A stretch of DNA of 64,000 nt. Source: Dissulfurirhabdus thermomarina. GTDB taxonomy: Bacteria; Desulfobacterota; Dissulfuribacteria; Dissulfuribacterales; Dissulfurirhabdaceae. Numbering within the stretch: position 1 is the stretch's first letter; each line of letters starts with the position of its first letter. Shown one piece after another: positions 8,208 to 16,037 of this stretch. The notes under the pieces were generated by a model. It was not told where the DNA came from, did not search any database, and saw nothing but the letters and a program-made list of their open reading frames with translations. The position numbers and the translations under genes are program-made. Location of the stretch: positions 62,001 through 126,000 of the forward strand of contig NZ_JAATWC010000007.1 in NCBI RefSeq assembly GCF_012979235.1, read 5' to 3'.

Positions 8208-8239
8208 GGGGGGAGGGCCATCGGCCTTCCCCCTTTTTT
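8208..8239 (+). terminator. Intrinsic terminator of the small secreted protein gene
   Basis: A stem of about 11 bp (GGGGGAGGGCC with GGCCTTCCCCC, one G-U pair) closes on the 3 nt loop ATC and is followed by six T residues. It lies 31 bp after the stop codon. Confidence 0.92.
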
Positions 8240-8248
8240 GATGGCGTT

Positions 8249-8356
8249 GCGAGCATCCCCCATGCCTGTGTGCTTCCCATCGCATCGTCACTGCGGCGTA
8301 TCATGAATGCGCCGCGATCCTCGCGATGGCCGCCTCTTGTCCTTGGCGATGCTCGC
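8249..8356. repeat. Three nested inverted repeats in a gene-free gap
   Basis: The gap before rpe holds three concentric inverted repeats. The outer arm is GCGAGCATC (8249-8257) with GATGCTCGC (8348-8356); the middle is CCATCGC (8277-8283) with GCGATGG (8323-8329); the inner is GCGGCG (8293-8298) with CGCCGC (8310-8315). Together they could fold into one long interrupted hairpin of about 108 nt. No open frame is credible here. It may be a structured RNA or the remnant of a small palindromic element. Confidence 0.5.
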
Positions 8357-8402
8357 TGGGCGGTCCTTGGTTGCATTCGGCGCGTTTTTGGGCTCGCGGC
8401 GC

Positions 8403-9071
8403 CTAAGGGTCGCCGGCCTCGGCCAGGCGCTTGAGCTCGTCGATGGCCGCGGCGTAGTCCCCGGCGCCGTATACGGCGGAGCCGGCCACGCAGACGTCGG
8501 CCCCGGCCGCCGCCACGGCGGCGATGGTCTCGGGGTTGACGCCGCCGTCCACCTCGAGGTCCACGCCGCCGCCGAGGCGGTCGATCATGCCCCGGATGGT
8601 CCGGATCTTGGCCAGCGAGCCCGGGATGAAGGACTGGCCCCCGAAGCCCGGGTTCACGCTCATGACCAGGACGAAGTCGAGGTCCGGGAGGATGGCCTCC
8701 AGGCAGGCGGCCGGGGTGGCGGGGTTCAGCACGGCGCCGGCCCTGGCCCCGAGTTCCCGGATGGTCTGGACGGTCCGGTGGAGGTGGCGGCAGGCCTCCA
8801 CGTGGACGCTCACCCAGTCGGCGCCGGCCGCCACGAAGGCCTCGATGTAGCGGTCCGGGTCTTCGATCATGAGGTGGACGTCGAGGGGGAGGCGGGTCAC
8901 GGGGCGGATGGCCCGGACCACCGGCGGGCCGATGGTGATGTTGGGCACGAAGCGGCCGTCCATGACGTCCACGTGGAGGAGGTCGGCCCCGGCGGCCTCC
9001 ACGGCGCGGATCTCGTCGGCGAGGCGGCCGAAGTCGGCGGAGAGGATGGAGGGGGCGATGCGCACGGGCAT
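8403..9071 (-). CDS. rpe: Ribulose-phosphate 3-epimerase
   Basis: Rpe interconverts ribulose-5-phosphate and xylulose-5-phosphate in the pentose phosphate pathway. The 222-residue TIM-barrel product shows the family signatures IAPSILSADFGRL, LLHVDVMDGRFVPNITIG, VDVHLMIEDP, MSVNPGFGGQSF and LEVDGGVNPETI, which include the metal-binding His and Asp residues. Length is normal. I chose ATG 9071 because the family starts there; a longer frame to 9200 would cross the promoter. There is no ribosome-binding site, and a perfect TATAAT ends 6 nt before the ATG, so the mRNA is probably leaderless. Confidence 0.97.
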   Translation of the reverse strand: MPVRIAPSILSADFGRLADEIRAVEAAGADLLHVDVMDGRFVPNITIGPPVVRAIRPVTRLPLDVHLMIEDPDRYIEAFVAAGADWVSVHVEACRHLHRTVQTIRELGARAGAVLNPATPAACLEAILPDLDFVLVMSVNPGFGGQSFIPGSLAKIRTIRGMIDRLGGGVDLEVDGGVNPETIAAVAAAGADVCVAGSAVYGAGDYAAAIDELKRLAEAGDP

Positions 9072-9077
9072 GGAGGC

Positions 9078-9106
9078 ATTATAAGGGCTTCCCGCCCGGG
9101 CGTCAT
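9078..9106 (-). promoter_or_regulatory. rpe promoter giving a leaderless transcript
   Basis: On the minus strand ATGACG (9101-9106), a 17 bp spacer and a perfect TATAAT (9078-9083) precede rpe. The usual start site, 7 nt after the -10, falls on the A of the rpe ATG at 9071. Confidence 0.65.
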
Positions 9107-9178
9107 TGACATTTTCGCCGTCGGGTGCTTCGCTTGACGGAACGGGGTGCCGGGGCCCCGCGGACGGAGGACGCGGAC

Positions 9179-10396
9179 ATGAAAGACGGGATGGATCCAT
9201 CGGCGGTCTCCCGCAAGATGCGGGCCTTCATGGAGGGGGGCTCGTGGATCCGGAAGATGTTCGAGGAGGGTGCGCGCCTCAAGGCCCGCCACGGGGCCGA
9301 CGCGGTCTGCGACTTCAGCCTCGGCAACCCCGACCTCTCCCCCCCGGAGGCCTTCACCCGTTCCCTCTGGCGGGCCTGCGGGGAAGAGGCCCCCCTGGCC
9401 CACGGCTACATGCCCAACGCCGGCTACGGGGAGGTCCGGGAGCGGGTGGCGCGCCACGCCGCCGTGGAGCAGGGGGTCCCGCTCGGCGCGGACGACGTCC
9501 TCATGACCTGCGGGGCGGCCGGCGGGCTCAACGTCGTCTTCAAGGCCATCCTCGACCCGGGGGACGAGGTCGTGGTCCCCGCCCCCTACTTCGTGGAATA
9601 CCGCTACTACGTGGACAACCACGGCGGGGTGCTCGTCCCGGTGCCGTCGCGGCCCGACTTCGGCCTCGATCTTGCGGCCATCGAGGCCGCCGTCGGCCCC
9701 CGGACCCGGGCCGTCCTCCTCAACTCGCCCAACAACCCCACGGGCGTGATCTACGACGCCGAAAGCCTCGCCGAGCTGGCGGGGCTGCTCCGGCGGGTCT
9801 CGGCCCGCCGCGGGCGTCCCGTCTACCTCGTGGCCGACGAGCCCTACCGGCGGCTGGCCTTTTCGGGGCACCGGGTGCCGCCCTTCCTGGCCCTCTACCC
9901 CGACAGCCTGGTGGCGACGTCCTTCTCGAAGGATCTGTCCGTGCCCGGGGAGCGGATCGGCTACGTGGCCGTGAACCCCGCGGCCGCGGGCCGGGGGGAG
10001 CTGCTCGGCGCCCTCACCCTGGCCAACCGGATCCTGGGCTACGTCAACGCCCCCGCCCTCATGCAGCGGGCGGTGGCCGCGTGTCTCGACGCCTGCGTGG
10101 ACGTCGGCGTCTACGAGCGGCGCCGCGACCGGCTGGCCGCCGTCCTCGAGGCGGCAGGCTACGAGTTTCAGCTCCCCATGGGCACCTTCTACTTCTTCCC
10201 CAAGACCCCCATCCCCGACGACCGCGCCTTCGTCCGCCTCCTCCAGGAGGAACGGATCCTGGCGGTGCCCGGCTCCGGTTTCGGCGCCCCGGGGTACATG
10301 CGGGTCGCCTTCTGCGTGGCCGACGAGGTGATCGACCGGGCGGCGGAGGGGTTCCGGCGCGCCAGGGAGCGGGCCCTGGCCGGGGCGGCGGCCTAG
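9179..10396 (+). CDS. PLP-dependent class I/II aminotransferase
   Basis: This is a 405-residue fold-type I aminotransferase. It has the substrate-side motif FSLGNPDLSPPEAF, the cofactor-ring segment NSPNNPTGVIYDAESL, the Asp and Tyr of VADEPYRRL, and the Schiff-base lysine in SFSKDLSVPGERIGYV, with the substrate-binding Arg in YMRVAFCV. The amino donor cannot be told from sequence; aspartate/alanine-type transaminases are nearest in style. ATG 9179 has GGAGG at 9166-9170, which favours it over an in-frame start at 9125. Its TAG stop overlaps the rsmB stop in a shared CTAG. Confidence 0.9.
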   Translation: MKDGMDPSAVSRKMRAFMEGGSWIRKMFEEGARLKARHGADAVCDFSLGNPDLSPPEAFTRSLWRACGEEAPLAHGYMPNAGYGEVRERVARHAAVEQGVPLGADDVLMTCGAAGGLNVVFKAILDPGDEVVVPAPYFVEYRYYVDNHGGVLVPVPSRPDFGLDLAAIEAAVGPRTRAVLLNSPNNPTGVIYDAESLAELAGLLRRVSARRGRPVYLVADEPYRRLAFSGHRVPPFLALYPDSLVATSFSKDLSVPGERIGYVAVNPAAAGRGELLGALTLANRILGYVNAPALMQRAVAACLDACVDVGVYERRRDRLAAVLEAAGYEFQLPMGTFYFFPKTPIPDDRAFVRLLQEERILAVPGSGFGAPGYMRVAFCVADEVIDRAAEGFRRARERALAGAAA

Positions 10397-11754
10397 GCCG
10401 GGGCCTCCATCACGGCGGCGAAGAACCCGTCCGGCCCCCCGGGTTCGGGCCGTATCTCGAGGCACCCATCGGGCGTCACGAACCGGCGGGCCGCCGGGGG
10501 CAGGGCCGCCGCCACCGGGACGAGCCGCCAGCCGGGGGCCGCCTCCAGGAAGGCCCGGACCACGCCGGAGGTCTCCTCGGGTTCCAGGGTGCAGGTGGCG
10601 TAGGCAAGGCGGCCCCCGGGCCGGAGGAGGGGGGCGGCGCCGCGGAGGAGGTCCAGCTGCAGGGCGGCCAGGCGCGGGACGTCCGCGGGGGTGCGGTTCC
10701 ACTTGATGTCCGGGTGGCGGCGGATGACCCCGAGCCCGGAGCACGGGGCGTCCACCAGGATGCGGTCGAAGGCGGGCCGTCCCGCCGCCCGGAGTCGCCG
10801 GAAGTCGCCCGGCGGCAGGATCTCCACGGCGCGGAGCCCCAGGCGGCGGGCGTTTTCGGCGAGGCGCCCGAGCCGGCCGGCGTCGGGGTCCGCCGCCGCC
10901 ACCCGCCCCCGGTCGTCCATGAGGGCGGCGATGTGGGTGGTCTTACCGCCGACACCGGCGCAGGCGTCCAGGACCGCCTCCCCGGGGGCGGGGGCGAGGC
11001 AGTGGGAGACGAGCTGGGCCGCCTCGTCCTGGACGAGGCAGAGGCCCTCCGCCAGGCCGGGGATCTCCGCCGGGTCGCCCCGCCACCCCGGCAGCACCAC
11101 CGCCTCCGGGGCGAGGCCGCCCGGCACCGCCTCGATCCCTGCATCCTGCAGCCGGTCCAGCAGGACCGAGCGCGAAAGGCGCCGGGTGTTGGCCCGGAGG
11201 GTGAGGGGGGCCCGGGTGTTGTTCGTCCGGCACAGGGCGGCCGCCGCCTCCAGGCCGAGCCGGCCGGCCCACCGGCGGACCATCCAGGCGGGGTGGGCGG
11301 TCTCGCGGGCGAGCCGTTCCACCGGATCGGCGCCGGCGTGGGGTGGCCCCTCCCCCTCCCGCGCCAGGCGGCGGAGGACGGCGTTGACGAGCCCCGCCGC
11401 CCGGCGCTCGGGCCCCGCCTTGACGGCGGCCACCGCCTCGTGGACGGCGGCCCGGTCCGGCACCCGGTCGAGGAAGAGCACCTGGTAGGCGGCCACCCGG
11501 AGGTGCTGCCGGACCCGCGGCGAGAGGCGGCGGGCCGGGCCGTGGAGGCACCGGTCCACGGCGGCGTCGATCCGGCTGCGCCACCGGACGACGCCCAGGA
11601 CGAGCTCCCGGCAGAGGGCCCGGTCCCTCGGGTCCCAGGCGGCGCCGGCGGTCTCTCGCTCCAGCAGCCGCTCCAGGGGCGGCCGTCGCCCCGGGCCTTC
11701 GGCCTCCCATGCGAGCAGGATTTCGGCGGCCCGTCGCCGGGGAGAGGGCCTCAA
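10393..11754 (-). CDS. rsmB: 16S rRNA m5C967 methyltransferase RsmB
   Basis: RsmB methylates C967 of 16S rRNA using SAM. The 453-residue product has an N-terminal NusB-like domain (RRRAAEILLAWEAEG to about residue 150) and a C-terminal Rossmann methyltransferase domain with the SAM loop DACAGVGGKTTHIA, the motif IV cysteine in DAPCSGLGVIRRHPDIKWNR, and the catalytic cysteine in YATCTLEPEE. I chose the TTG at 11752-11754, overlapping the fmt TGA as TTGA. That start gives the usual family length, whereas the longer open frame only adds a proline/glycine-rich shadow of fmt. It closes the def-fmt-rsmB operon. Confidence 0.93.
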   Translation of the reverse strand: MRPSPRRRAAEILLAWEAEGPGRRPPLERLLERETAGAAWDPRDRALCRELVLGVVRWRSRIDAAVDRCLHGPARRLSPRVRQHLRVAAYQVLFLDRVPDRAAVHEAVAAVKAGPERRAAGLVNAVLRRLAREGEGPPHAGADPVERLARETAHPAWMVRRWAGRLGLEAAAALCRTNNTRAPLTLRANTRRLSRSVLLDRLQDAGIEAVPGGLAPEAVVLPGWRGDPAEIPGLAEGLCLVQDEAAQLVSHCLAPAPGEAVLDACAGVGGKTTHIAALMDDRGRVAAADPDAGRLGRLAENARRLGLRAVEILPPGDFRRLRAAGRPAFDRILVDAPCSGLGVIRRHPDIKWNRTPADVPRLAALQLDLLRGAAPLLRPGGRLAYATCTLEPEETSGVVRAFLEAAPGWRLVPVAAALPPAARRFVTPDGCLEIRPEPGGPDGFFAAVMEAPA

Positions 11755-12704
11755 GGCGAAAGACGGGTTCCCGGGGCCAGGGGGCGGCCCCGGAGGAAGT
11801 CCGCCACGGGCAGGCGGCGCCCCCCGGGCCGCTGGAGTTCCCGGATACCCAGGGGGGCGTCGGCCGCCGCCACCACGAGGCCGTCGGCGCCGGCCGAAAG
11901 GACCGTTCCCGGCGGGGCGGTCGGGGCGGGGCCGCCCGGGAGAAACGGGCGGAACAGCCGAAGCCGTTCCCCTGCCCACGTGGTATAGGCGCCGGGCCTC
12001 GGGTCGAGGGCCCGGAGGAGGCCGGCGAGCCGGGCCGCGGGGGTGTGCCAGTCCACCCGGGCCATCTCCGGGCGGATGGGGGGCGCGAGGCTGATCCCCT
12101 CGCCGGGCTGGGGCATGGGTTGGATCTCACCGGCCGCCAGGCGGTCGAGACCCTCCACCAGGACCTCGGCCCCGAGGCGGGCCATCCGCGGCAGGAGTTC
12201 CCCGAAGGTCTCGTCCGGCCCGATCTCCAGGGCGCGCTGGAGGAGCACCGGGCCGGTGTCCATGCCGCGGTCCATCACCATGAGGGTGATGCCGGTCTCC
12301 GTCTCGCCGTTCAGGATCGCCCACTGGATGGGGGCCGCGCCCCGGTAGGCGGGCAGCAGCGAGGCGTGGACGTTGACGGGATGCCGCCGGGGGACGGCGA
12401 GGAGCGCCTCGGGGAGGATCTGGCCGTAGGCGGCCACCACCAGGAAGTCCGGGGCCAGCTCCCGGACGCGGGCGATGAAGGCCGGGTCGCGGACCGACTC
12501 GGGCTGGAGGACTTCGATGCCCGCCCGGGTCGCGGCCTCCTTGACCGGCGAAGGGCGCGGCGCCCGGCCCCGGCCGCGGGGGCGGTCGGGTTGCGTCACC
12601 ACGGCCGCCACGCGGTGGCCGCGGCGGAGGAGGGCCTCGAGGGACGGCACGGCGAACTCCGGCGTGCCCATGAAGACGATGCGGAGGGGGGGCGCCCCGG
12701 TCAC
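11751..12704 (-). CDS. fmt: Methionyl-tRNA formyltransferase
   Basis: Fmt formylates initiator Met-tRNA using 10-formyl-THF. The 317-residue product has the N-terminal FMGTPEFAVPSLEALL, the folate-site VNVHASLLPAYRGAAPIQWA with its catalytic Asn-His, and GITLMVMDRGMDTGPVL; a C-terminal OB-type domain follows from about residue 205. The start is GTG at 12704, one base after the def stop codon. It is expressed with def and rsmB, a conserved cluster for starting translation and processing the new N-terminus. Confidence 0.97.
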   Translation of the reverse strand: MTGAPPLRIVFMGTPEFAVPSLEALLRRGHRVAAVVTQPDRPRGRGRAPRPSPVKEAATRAGIEVLQPESVRDPAFIARVRELAPDFLVVAAYGQILPEALLAVPRRHPVNVHASLLPAYRGAAPIQWAILNGETETGITLMVMDRGMDTGPVLLQRALEIGPDETFGELLPRMARLGAEVLVEGLDRLAAGEIQPMPQPGEGISLAPPIRPEMARVDWHTPAARLAGLLRALDPRPGAYTTWAGERLRLFRPFLPGGPAPTAPPGTVLSAGADGLVVAAADAPLGIRELQRPGGRRLPVADFLRGRPLAPGTRLSP

Positions 12705-12705
12705 G

Positions 12706-13209
12706 TCAGGCGTCCTTCGGGCGGAGCTTGGTCCACTTTCTCCGGAAGAGGGCCTTCTTCACCGGGGCCAGCCGGTCCACGAAGCAGATGCCCTCCAGGT
12801 GGTCCAGCTCGTGCTGGATGCAACGGGCGAGCAGCCCCTCGGCCTCGATGCAGACCTCCTTCTCGTTCCGGTCGTAGCCGCAGACTTGCACCCGCTGGGC
12901 GCGCTTGACCCGCGCGCTGTATTCCGGCACGCTGAGGCAGCCTTCCTCGCAGACGTCTTCGCCCTCGGCCAGGGTGATGCGGGGGTTGACGAGGACGATG
13001 GGGCTGGGCCCCTGCTCCCGGGGGGTGACGTCCATGACCACCAGGCGCTTGAGCTCCCCCACCTGGTTGGCCGCCAGCCCCACGCCGGAGGCCGCGTACA
13101 TGGTCTCGAGCATCTCGTCGATGAGCTCCTGGATCGCCTGGTCCACCCGGTGGACGGGCTCGGCGGGGGTGCGGAGGATATCGTGCGGATAGACGAGGAT
13201 TTTTTTCAT
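12706..13209 (-). CDS. def: Peptide deformylase
   Basis: Def removes the formyl group from nascent proteins. The 167-residue product carries all three active-site motifs: GVGLAANQ (residues 42-49), EEGCLSVP with the metal-binding Cys91, and QHELDHLEG with His133, catalytic Glu134 and His137. Length matches type 1 enzymes. It is the first gene of def-fmt-rsmB. The ATG at 13209 has no ribosome-binding site and lies only 9 nt after a good -10 element, so the transcript has almost no leader. Confidence 0.98.
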   Translation of the reverse strand: MKKILVYPHDILRTPAEPVHRVDQAIQELIDEMLETMYAASGVGLAANQVGELKRLVVMDVTPREQGPSPIVLVNPRITLAEGEDVCEEGCLSVPEYSARVKRAQRVQVCGYDRNEKEVCIEAEGLLARCIQHELDHLEGICFVDRLAPVKKALFRRKWTKLRPKDA

Positions 13210-13218
13210 GACGGAAAG

Positions 13219-13247
13219 ATAATAAGGCCTTGCCGCGGCGGCGGCAA
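13219..13247 (-). promoter_or_regulatory. def-fmt-rsmB promoter with minimal leader
   Basis: On the minus strand TTGCCG (13242-13247), 17 bp, then TATTAT (13219-13224). The predicted start site is 2-3 nt before the def ATG, so the transcript is leaderless or nearly so. Confidence 0.65.
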
Positions 13248-13265
13248 CCGCGGCGCCCCGGGGCC

Positions 13266-13937
13266 GTGAGGGATCGACCCTTCCGGGAGGACAGGTGGCG
13301 GCCGGCGGCGCGGGACCTCCGCTGGCTGCTCGACCGGGGCTACCCCAGGCAACCGGCGCTGGCCTTCGTGGGGAACCATTTCCAGCTGCACCAGGGCGAG
13401 CGGGACCTCCTCTACCGCGGCATCTTCCGGCGGGACCAGGCCCGGGCCCGGCGGGCCCGGCGGGTGCGGCTCCGGGACCTTGCCGGCCGCGGTCTCGCCA
13501 TCGACGGGCACAACGTCCTCATCACCCTGGAGAGCGCCCTCCGCGGGCGGCCGCTGCTCGTGGCCGACGACGGGTTCGTCCGGGACGTGAGCCGGGTCTT
13601 CCGGCGTTTCCGCCCCACGGACCGGACCCGGGCCGCCTGGGGCCTGGTGGGCGCCTGCCTCCGGGACCATCCCCCGGCGGAGGTCCTGGTCGTCCTGGAC
13701 GCGCCGCTTCCCCGGAGCGGCGAGCTGGCGGGGCGGATCCGGAGGTGGATGCGCGAGGCCGGGATCCCGGGGGAGGTGCGGGCCGTCCGGCGGCCGGAGG
13801 GCGTCCTGGCGGCCTTCGACGGGGTGGCCGCCACGGCGGATTCCGTGGTGCTGGACCGCCACCCCGCCCTCCTCGACCTGGCGGGGCACATCATCCGGCG
13901 CCGGCTCCGGGTGCGGCCCTGGCGGATGCCCCGCTGA
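13266..13937 (+). CDS. DUF434/DUF5616-like conserved protein
   Basis: This is a product of about 223 residues rich in Arg. It resembles the two-part DUF434 plus DUF5616 family: an N-terminal helical stretch (DLRWLLDRGYPRQPALAFVGNHF, cut here as DLRWLLDRGY and ALAFVGNHFQL), then a globular part with GLAIDGHNVLITLE, LLVADDGFVRDVS, EVLVVLDAPLP and a C-terminal TADSVVLDRHPALLDLA. The acidic residues resemble a metal-dependent nuclease-like fold, but no function is established. The start is uncertain: GTG 13266 or TTG 13230, neither with a strong ribosome-binding site. It is divergent from def, whose promoter lies over its 5' end. Confidence 0.75.
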   Translation: MRDRPFREDRWRPAARDLRWLLDRGYPRQPALAFVGNHFQLHQGERDLLYRGIFRRDQARARRARRVRLRDLAGRGLAIDGHNVLITLESALRGRPLLVADDGFVRDVSRVFRRFRPTDRTRAAWGLVGACLRDHPPAEVLVVLDAPLPRSGELAGRIRRWMREAGIPGEVRAVRRPEGVLAAFDGVAATADSVVLDRHPALLDLAGHIIRRRLRVRPWRMPR

Positions 13938-13946
13938 GGCCGGCCC

Positions 13947-16037
13947 TCACAGGAGGTGCTGGGGGTCCACGTCCACGTCCACCCGGATGCCGGAGGGGAG
14001 ATCCCCGGCCTCCGCCGACGCCACCCGCTGCCATATCCGCCGGAGGGCCGCCCCGGAGGGCCCCTTGAGCAGGAGCTGCCAGCGGAAACGGTTCCGGAGC
14101 TTCGGGCGCGGGGCCGGCGCGGGGCCCAGGACCTCGGTGCCGTCCCGGCAGGCGGCGGCCAGGCGCCCCGCCGCCCGGCCGAGCCGCGCGGCGGCGGCCG
14201 CCACGCGCTCGCCGTCGGCCCCGGAGAGCCGGATGTTGACCAGGCGTCCGTAGGGGGGGTAGCCGAGGGCGCGGCGCAGTGCCATCTCCGCTTCGAAGAA
14301 GGCGGCGAAGTCGTGGCGCGTCGCCGCCTGGAGGGCGTAGTGGTCCGCGGACCAGGTCTGGACCACGACGCGGCCGGGCCGGTCGCCGCGGCCCGCCCGC
14401 CCGGCCACCTGGGCCAGGAGCTGAAAGGTCCGCTCCGCCGCCGTGTACTCGGGGAAGTGGAGGGAGAGATCCGCCCACAGCACCCCCACCAGGGTGAGCC
14501 CGGGAAAGTCGTGGCCCTTGGTGACCATCTGGGTGCCCACCAGGACGTCCACCGCGCCGTCCCGGACGGCCCGGAGGGTGGCCTCCGTGTCCTGCCGGTG
14601 GCGCACCACGTCGCGGTCGAGGCGGGCGACCCGGACGCCGGGGAAGAGCCCGGCCAGGTCCTCGGCCACCCGCTCCGTCCCCCAGCCCGCCGCCCGGACG
14701 GTATGGCCCTGGCACTGGGGGCAGACCGGGAGGGCGGGGGCCGTGAGGCCGCAGTAGTGGCAGGCGAGGCGGCCGTCCCCCTTGGCCGCCCCGGGGCCGG
14801 CGTCCGCCTTGTGCCAGGTGAGGGAGATCTCGCACCGGGGGCACCGGAAGACGTGGCCGCAGTCCTGGCAGAAGAGGAAGGTGGCGAAGCCCCGGCGGTT
14901 GACGAAGAGGAGGGCCTGCTCGCCTCTCTCCAGGGTCTCGCCCAGGGCGCGGTGGAGCTCCGGCGAGAGCCACGGCGGAGCCCCGGCCTCCCGGCGCCGG
15001 GGGCGGCGCCGGGGCGGCCGGTGCGCCTTCCGGTCCACCAGGACGACCTCGGGGAGGGGGCGGCGTTCCACGCGGTGGTCCAGGGAGAGGAGGCGGTAGC
15101 GCTCGTCGAGGGCGTTCCGGAAGGAGGCCAGGGAGGGGGTGGCGGAACCGAGCACCACCGCGGCGCCCTGGAGCTTGGCCCGCATCACGGCCACGTCCCG
15201 GGCGTGGTACCGGAACTTGTCGTCCTGCTTGTAGGAGGGGTCGTGCTCCTCGTCCACCACCACCAGGCCGAGGTCGGCCACCGGCGCGAAGACCGCCGAC
15301 CGGGTCCCCACCGCGAGCCGCCGCTTGCCCTGCCGGAGCAGCAGCCACTGGCCGAGGCGCTCGGCCTCGGTGAGGCCGCTGTGGAGCACGGCCACCGCCT
15401 CGCCGAACCGGTCGATGAAGCGGCCTACCGTCTGCGCCGTCATGGCGATCTCCGGCACCAGTACCAGGACCCCGCGGCCCCGGGCCAGGCAGGCGGCGGC
15501 GGCCCGGAGGTAGACCTCGGTCTTGCCGCTTCCCGTCACCCCGTGGAGGAGAAAGGGGGCGAAGCCCCCCCGGGAGAGCGCGGCGTCCAACTCGCCGAGC
15601 ACGGCGGCCTGCGCCGGGGTGGGCTCGGGCGGAGGGCCGCCGGGCCAGGCGGCGAGCCCCGGGTCCCGTTCCCGGAGGGGGGCGCGGCGGCCCAGGATGC
15701 GGTCGAGCCGCCGGGCGCGGGCCGAGAGGAGCCCAGGCGGCAGGGCCTCGGCGGCGGCGAGCCCCGGCGGGTAGAGGTAGTAGCCCGCGGCCCATTCCAC
15801 GAGCCCGTCGAGGGGGGCGGGGAGGACCGCCTCCGGGTCGAGGCAGTCCCGGACGGCCTTGAGCCGCGCCCCGGCCGGGGGGCGGGCCGGCCGGCCCCAG
15901 GCGAGGCCCACCAGGGTCCGCCGTCCCACCGGAACCACCACGCGGGCCCCCTTCGGCGGGGGCGCCTTCCGCATCCCGCCGGCGAGCGCGTAGGTGAGGG
16001 GGCCCGGCAGGGGAAGCGGCACCAGGACGTCGATCAC
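13947..16037 (-). CDS. priA: Primosomal replication helicase PriA
   Basis: PriA recognises stalled forks and reloads the replicative helicase. The 696-residue product has the N-terminal 3'-DNA-binding domain, Walker A in GVTGSGKTEVY (about residue 165), the Walker B variant VVVDEEHD, and motifs GSATPSLAS and QVAGRAGRG. Two zinc-binding clusters sit between the helicase lobes (CQDCGHVFRCPRC and CHYCG...CPQC, eight cysteines). The start is GTG, overlapping the galU stop as GTGA, so it is translationally coupled to galU. It is convergent with the DUF434-like gene. Confidence 0.97.
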   Translation of the reverse strand: MIDVLVPLPLPGPLTYALAGGMRKAPPPKGARVVVPVGRRTLVGLAWGRPARPPAGARLKAVRDCLDPEAVLPAPLDGLVEWAAGYYLYPPGLAAAEALPPGLLSARARRLDRILGRRAPLRERDPGLAAWPGGPPPEPTPAQAAVLGELDAALSRGGFAPFLLHGVTGSGKTEVYLRAAAACLARGRGVLVLVPEIAMTAQTVGRFIDRFGEAVAVLHSGLTEAERLGQWLLLRQGKRRLAVGTRSAVFAPVADLGLVVVDEEHDPSYKQDDKFRYHARDVAVMRAKLQGAAVVLGSATPSLASFRNALDERYRLLSLDHRVERRPLPEVVLVDRKAHRPPRRRPRRREAGAPPWLSPELHRALGETLERGEQALLFVNRRGFATFLFCQDCGHVFRCPRCEISLTWHKADAGPGAAKGDGRLACHYCGLTAPALPVCPQCQGHTVRAAGWGTERVAEDLAGLFPGVRVARLDRDVVRHRQDTEATLRAVRDGAVDVLVGTQMVTKGHDFPGLTLVGVLWADLSLHFPEYTAAERTFQLLAQVAGRAGRGDRPGRVVVQTWSADHYALQAATRHDFAAFFEAEMALRRALGYPPYGRLVNIRLSGADGERVAAAAARLGRAAGRLAAACRDGTEVLGPAPAPRPKLRNRFRWQLLLKGPSGAALRRIWQRVASAEAGDLPSGIRVDVDVDPQHLL

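Noticed and set aside
13230-13265. TTG 13230 as the start of the DUF434-like gene
   Set aside because: It would put the start almost against the def gene and inside the def promoter, with only a poor ribosome-binding site. GTG 13266 is preferred, but without strong evidence.
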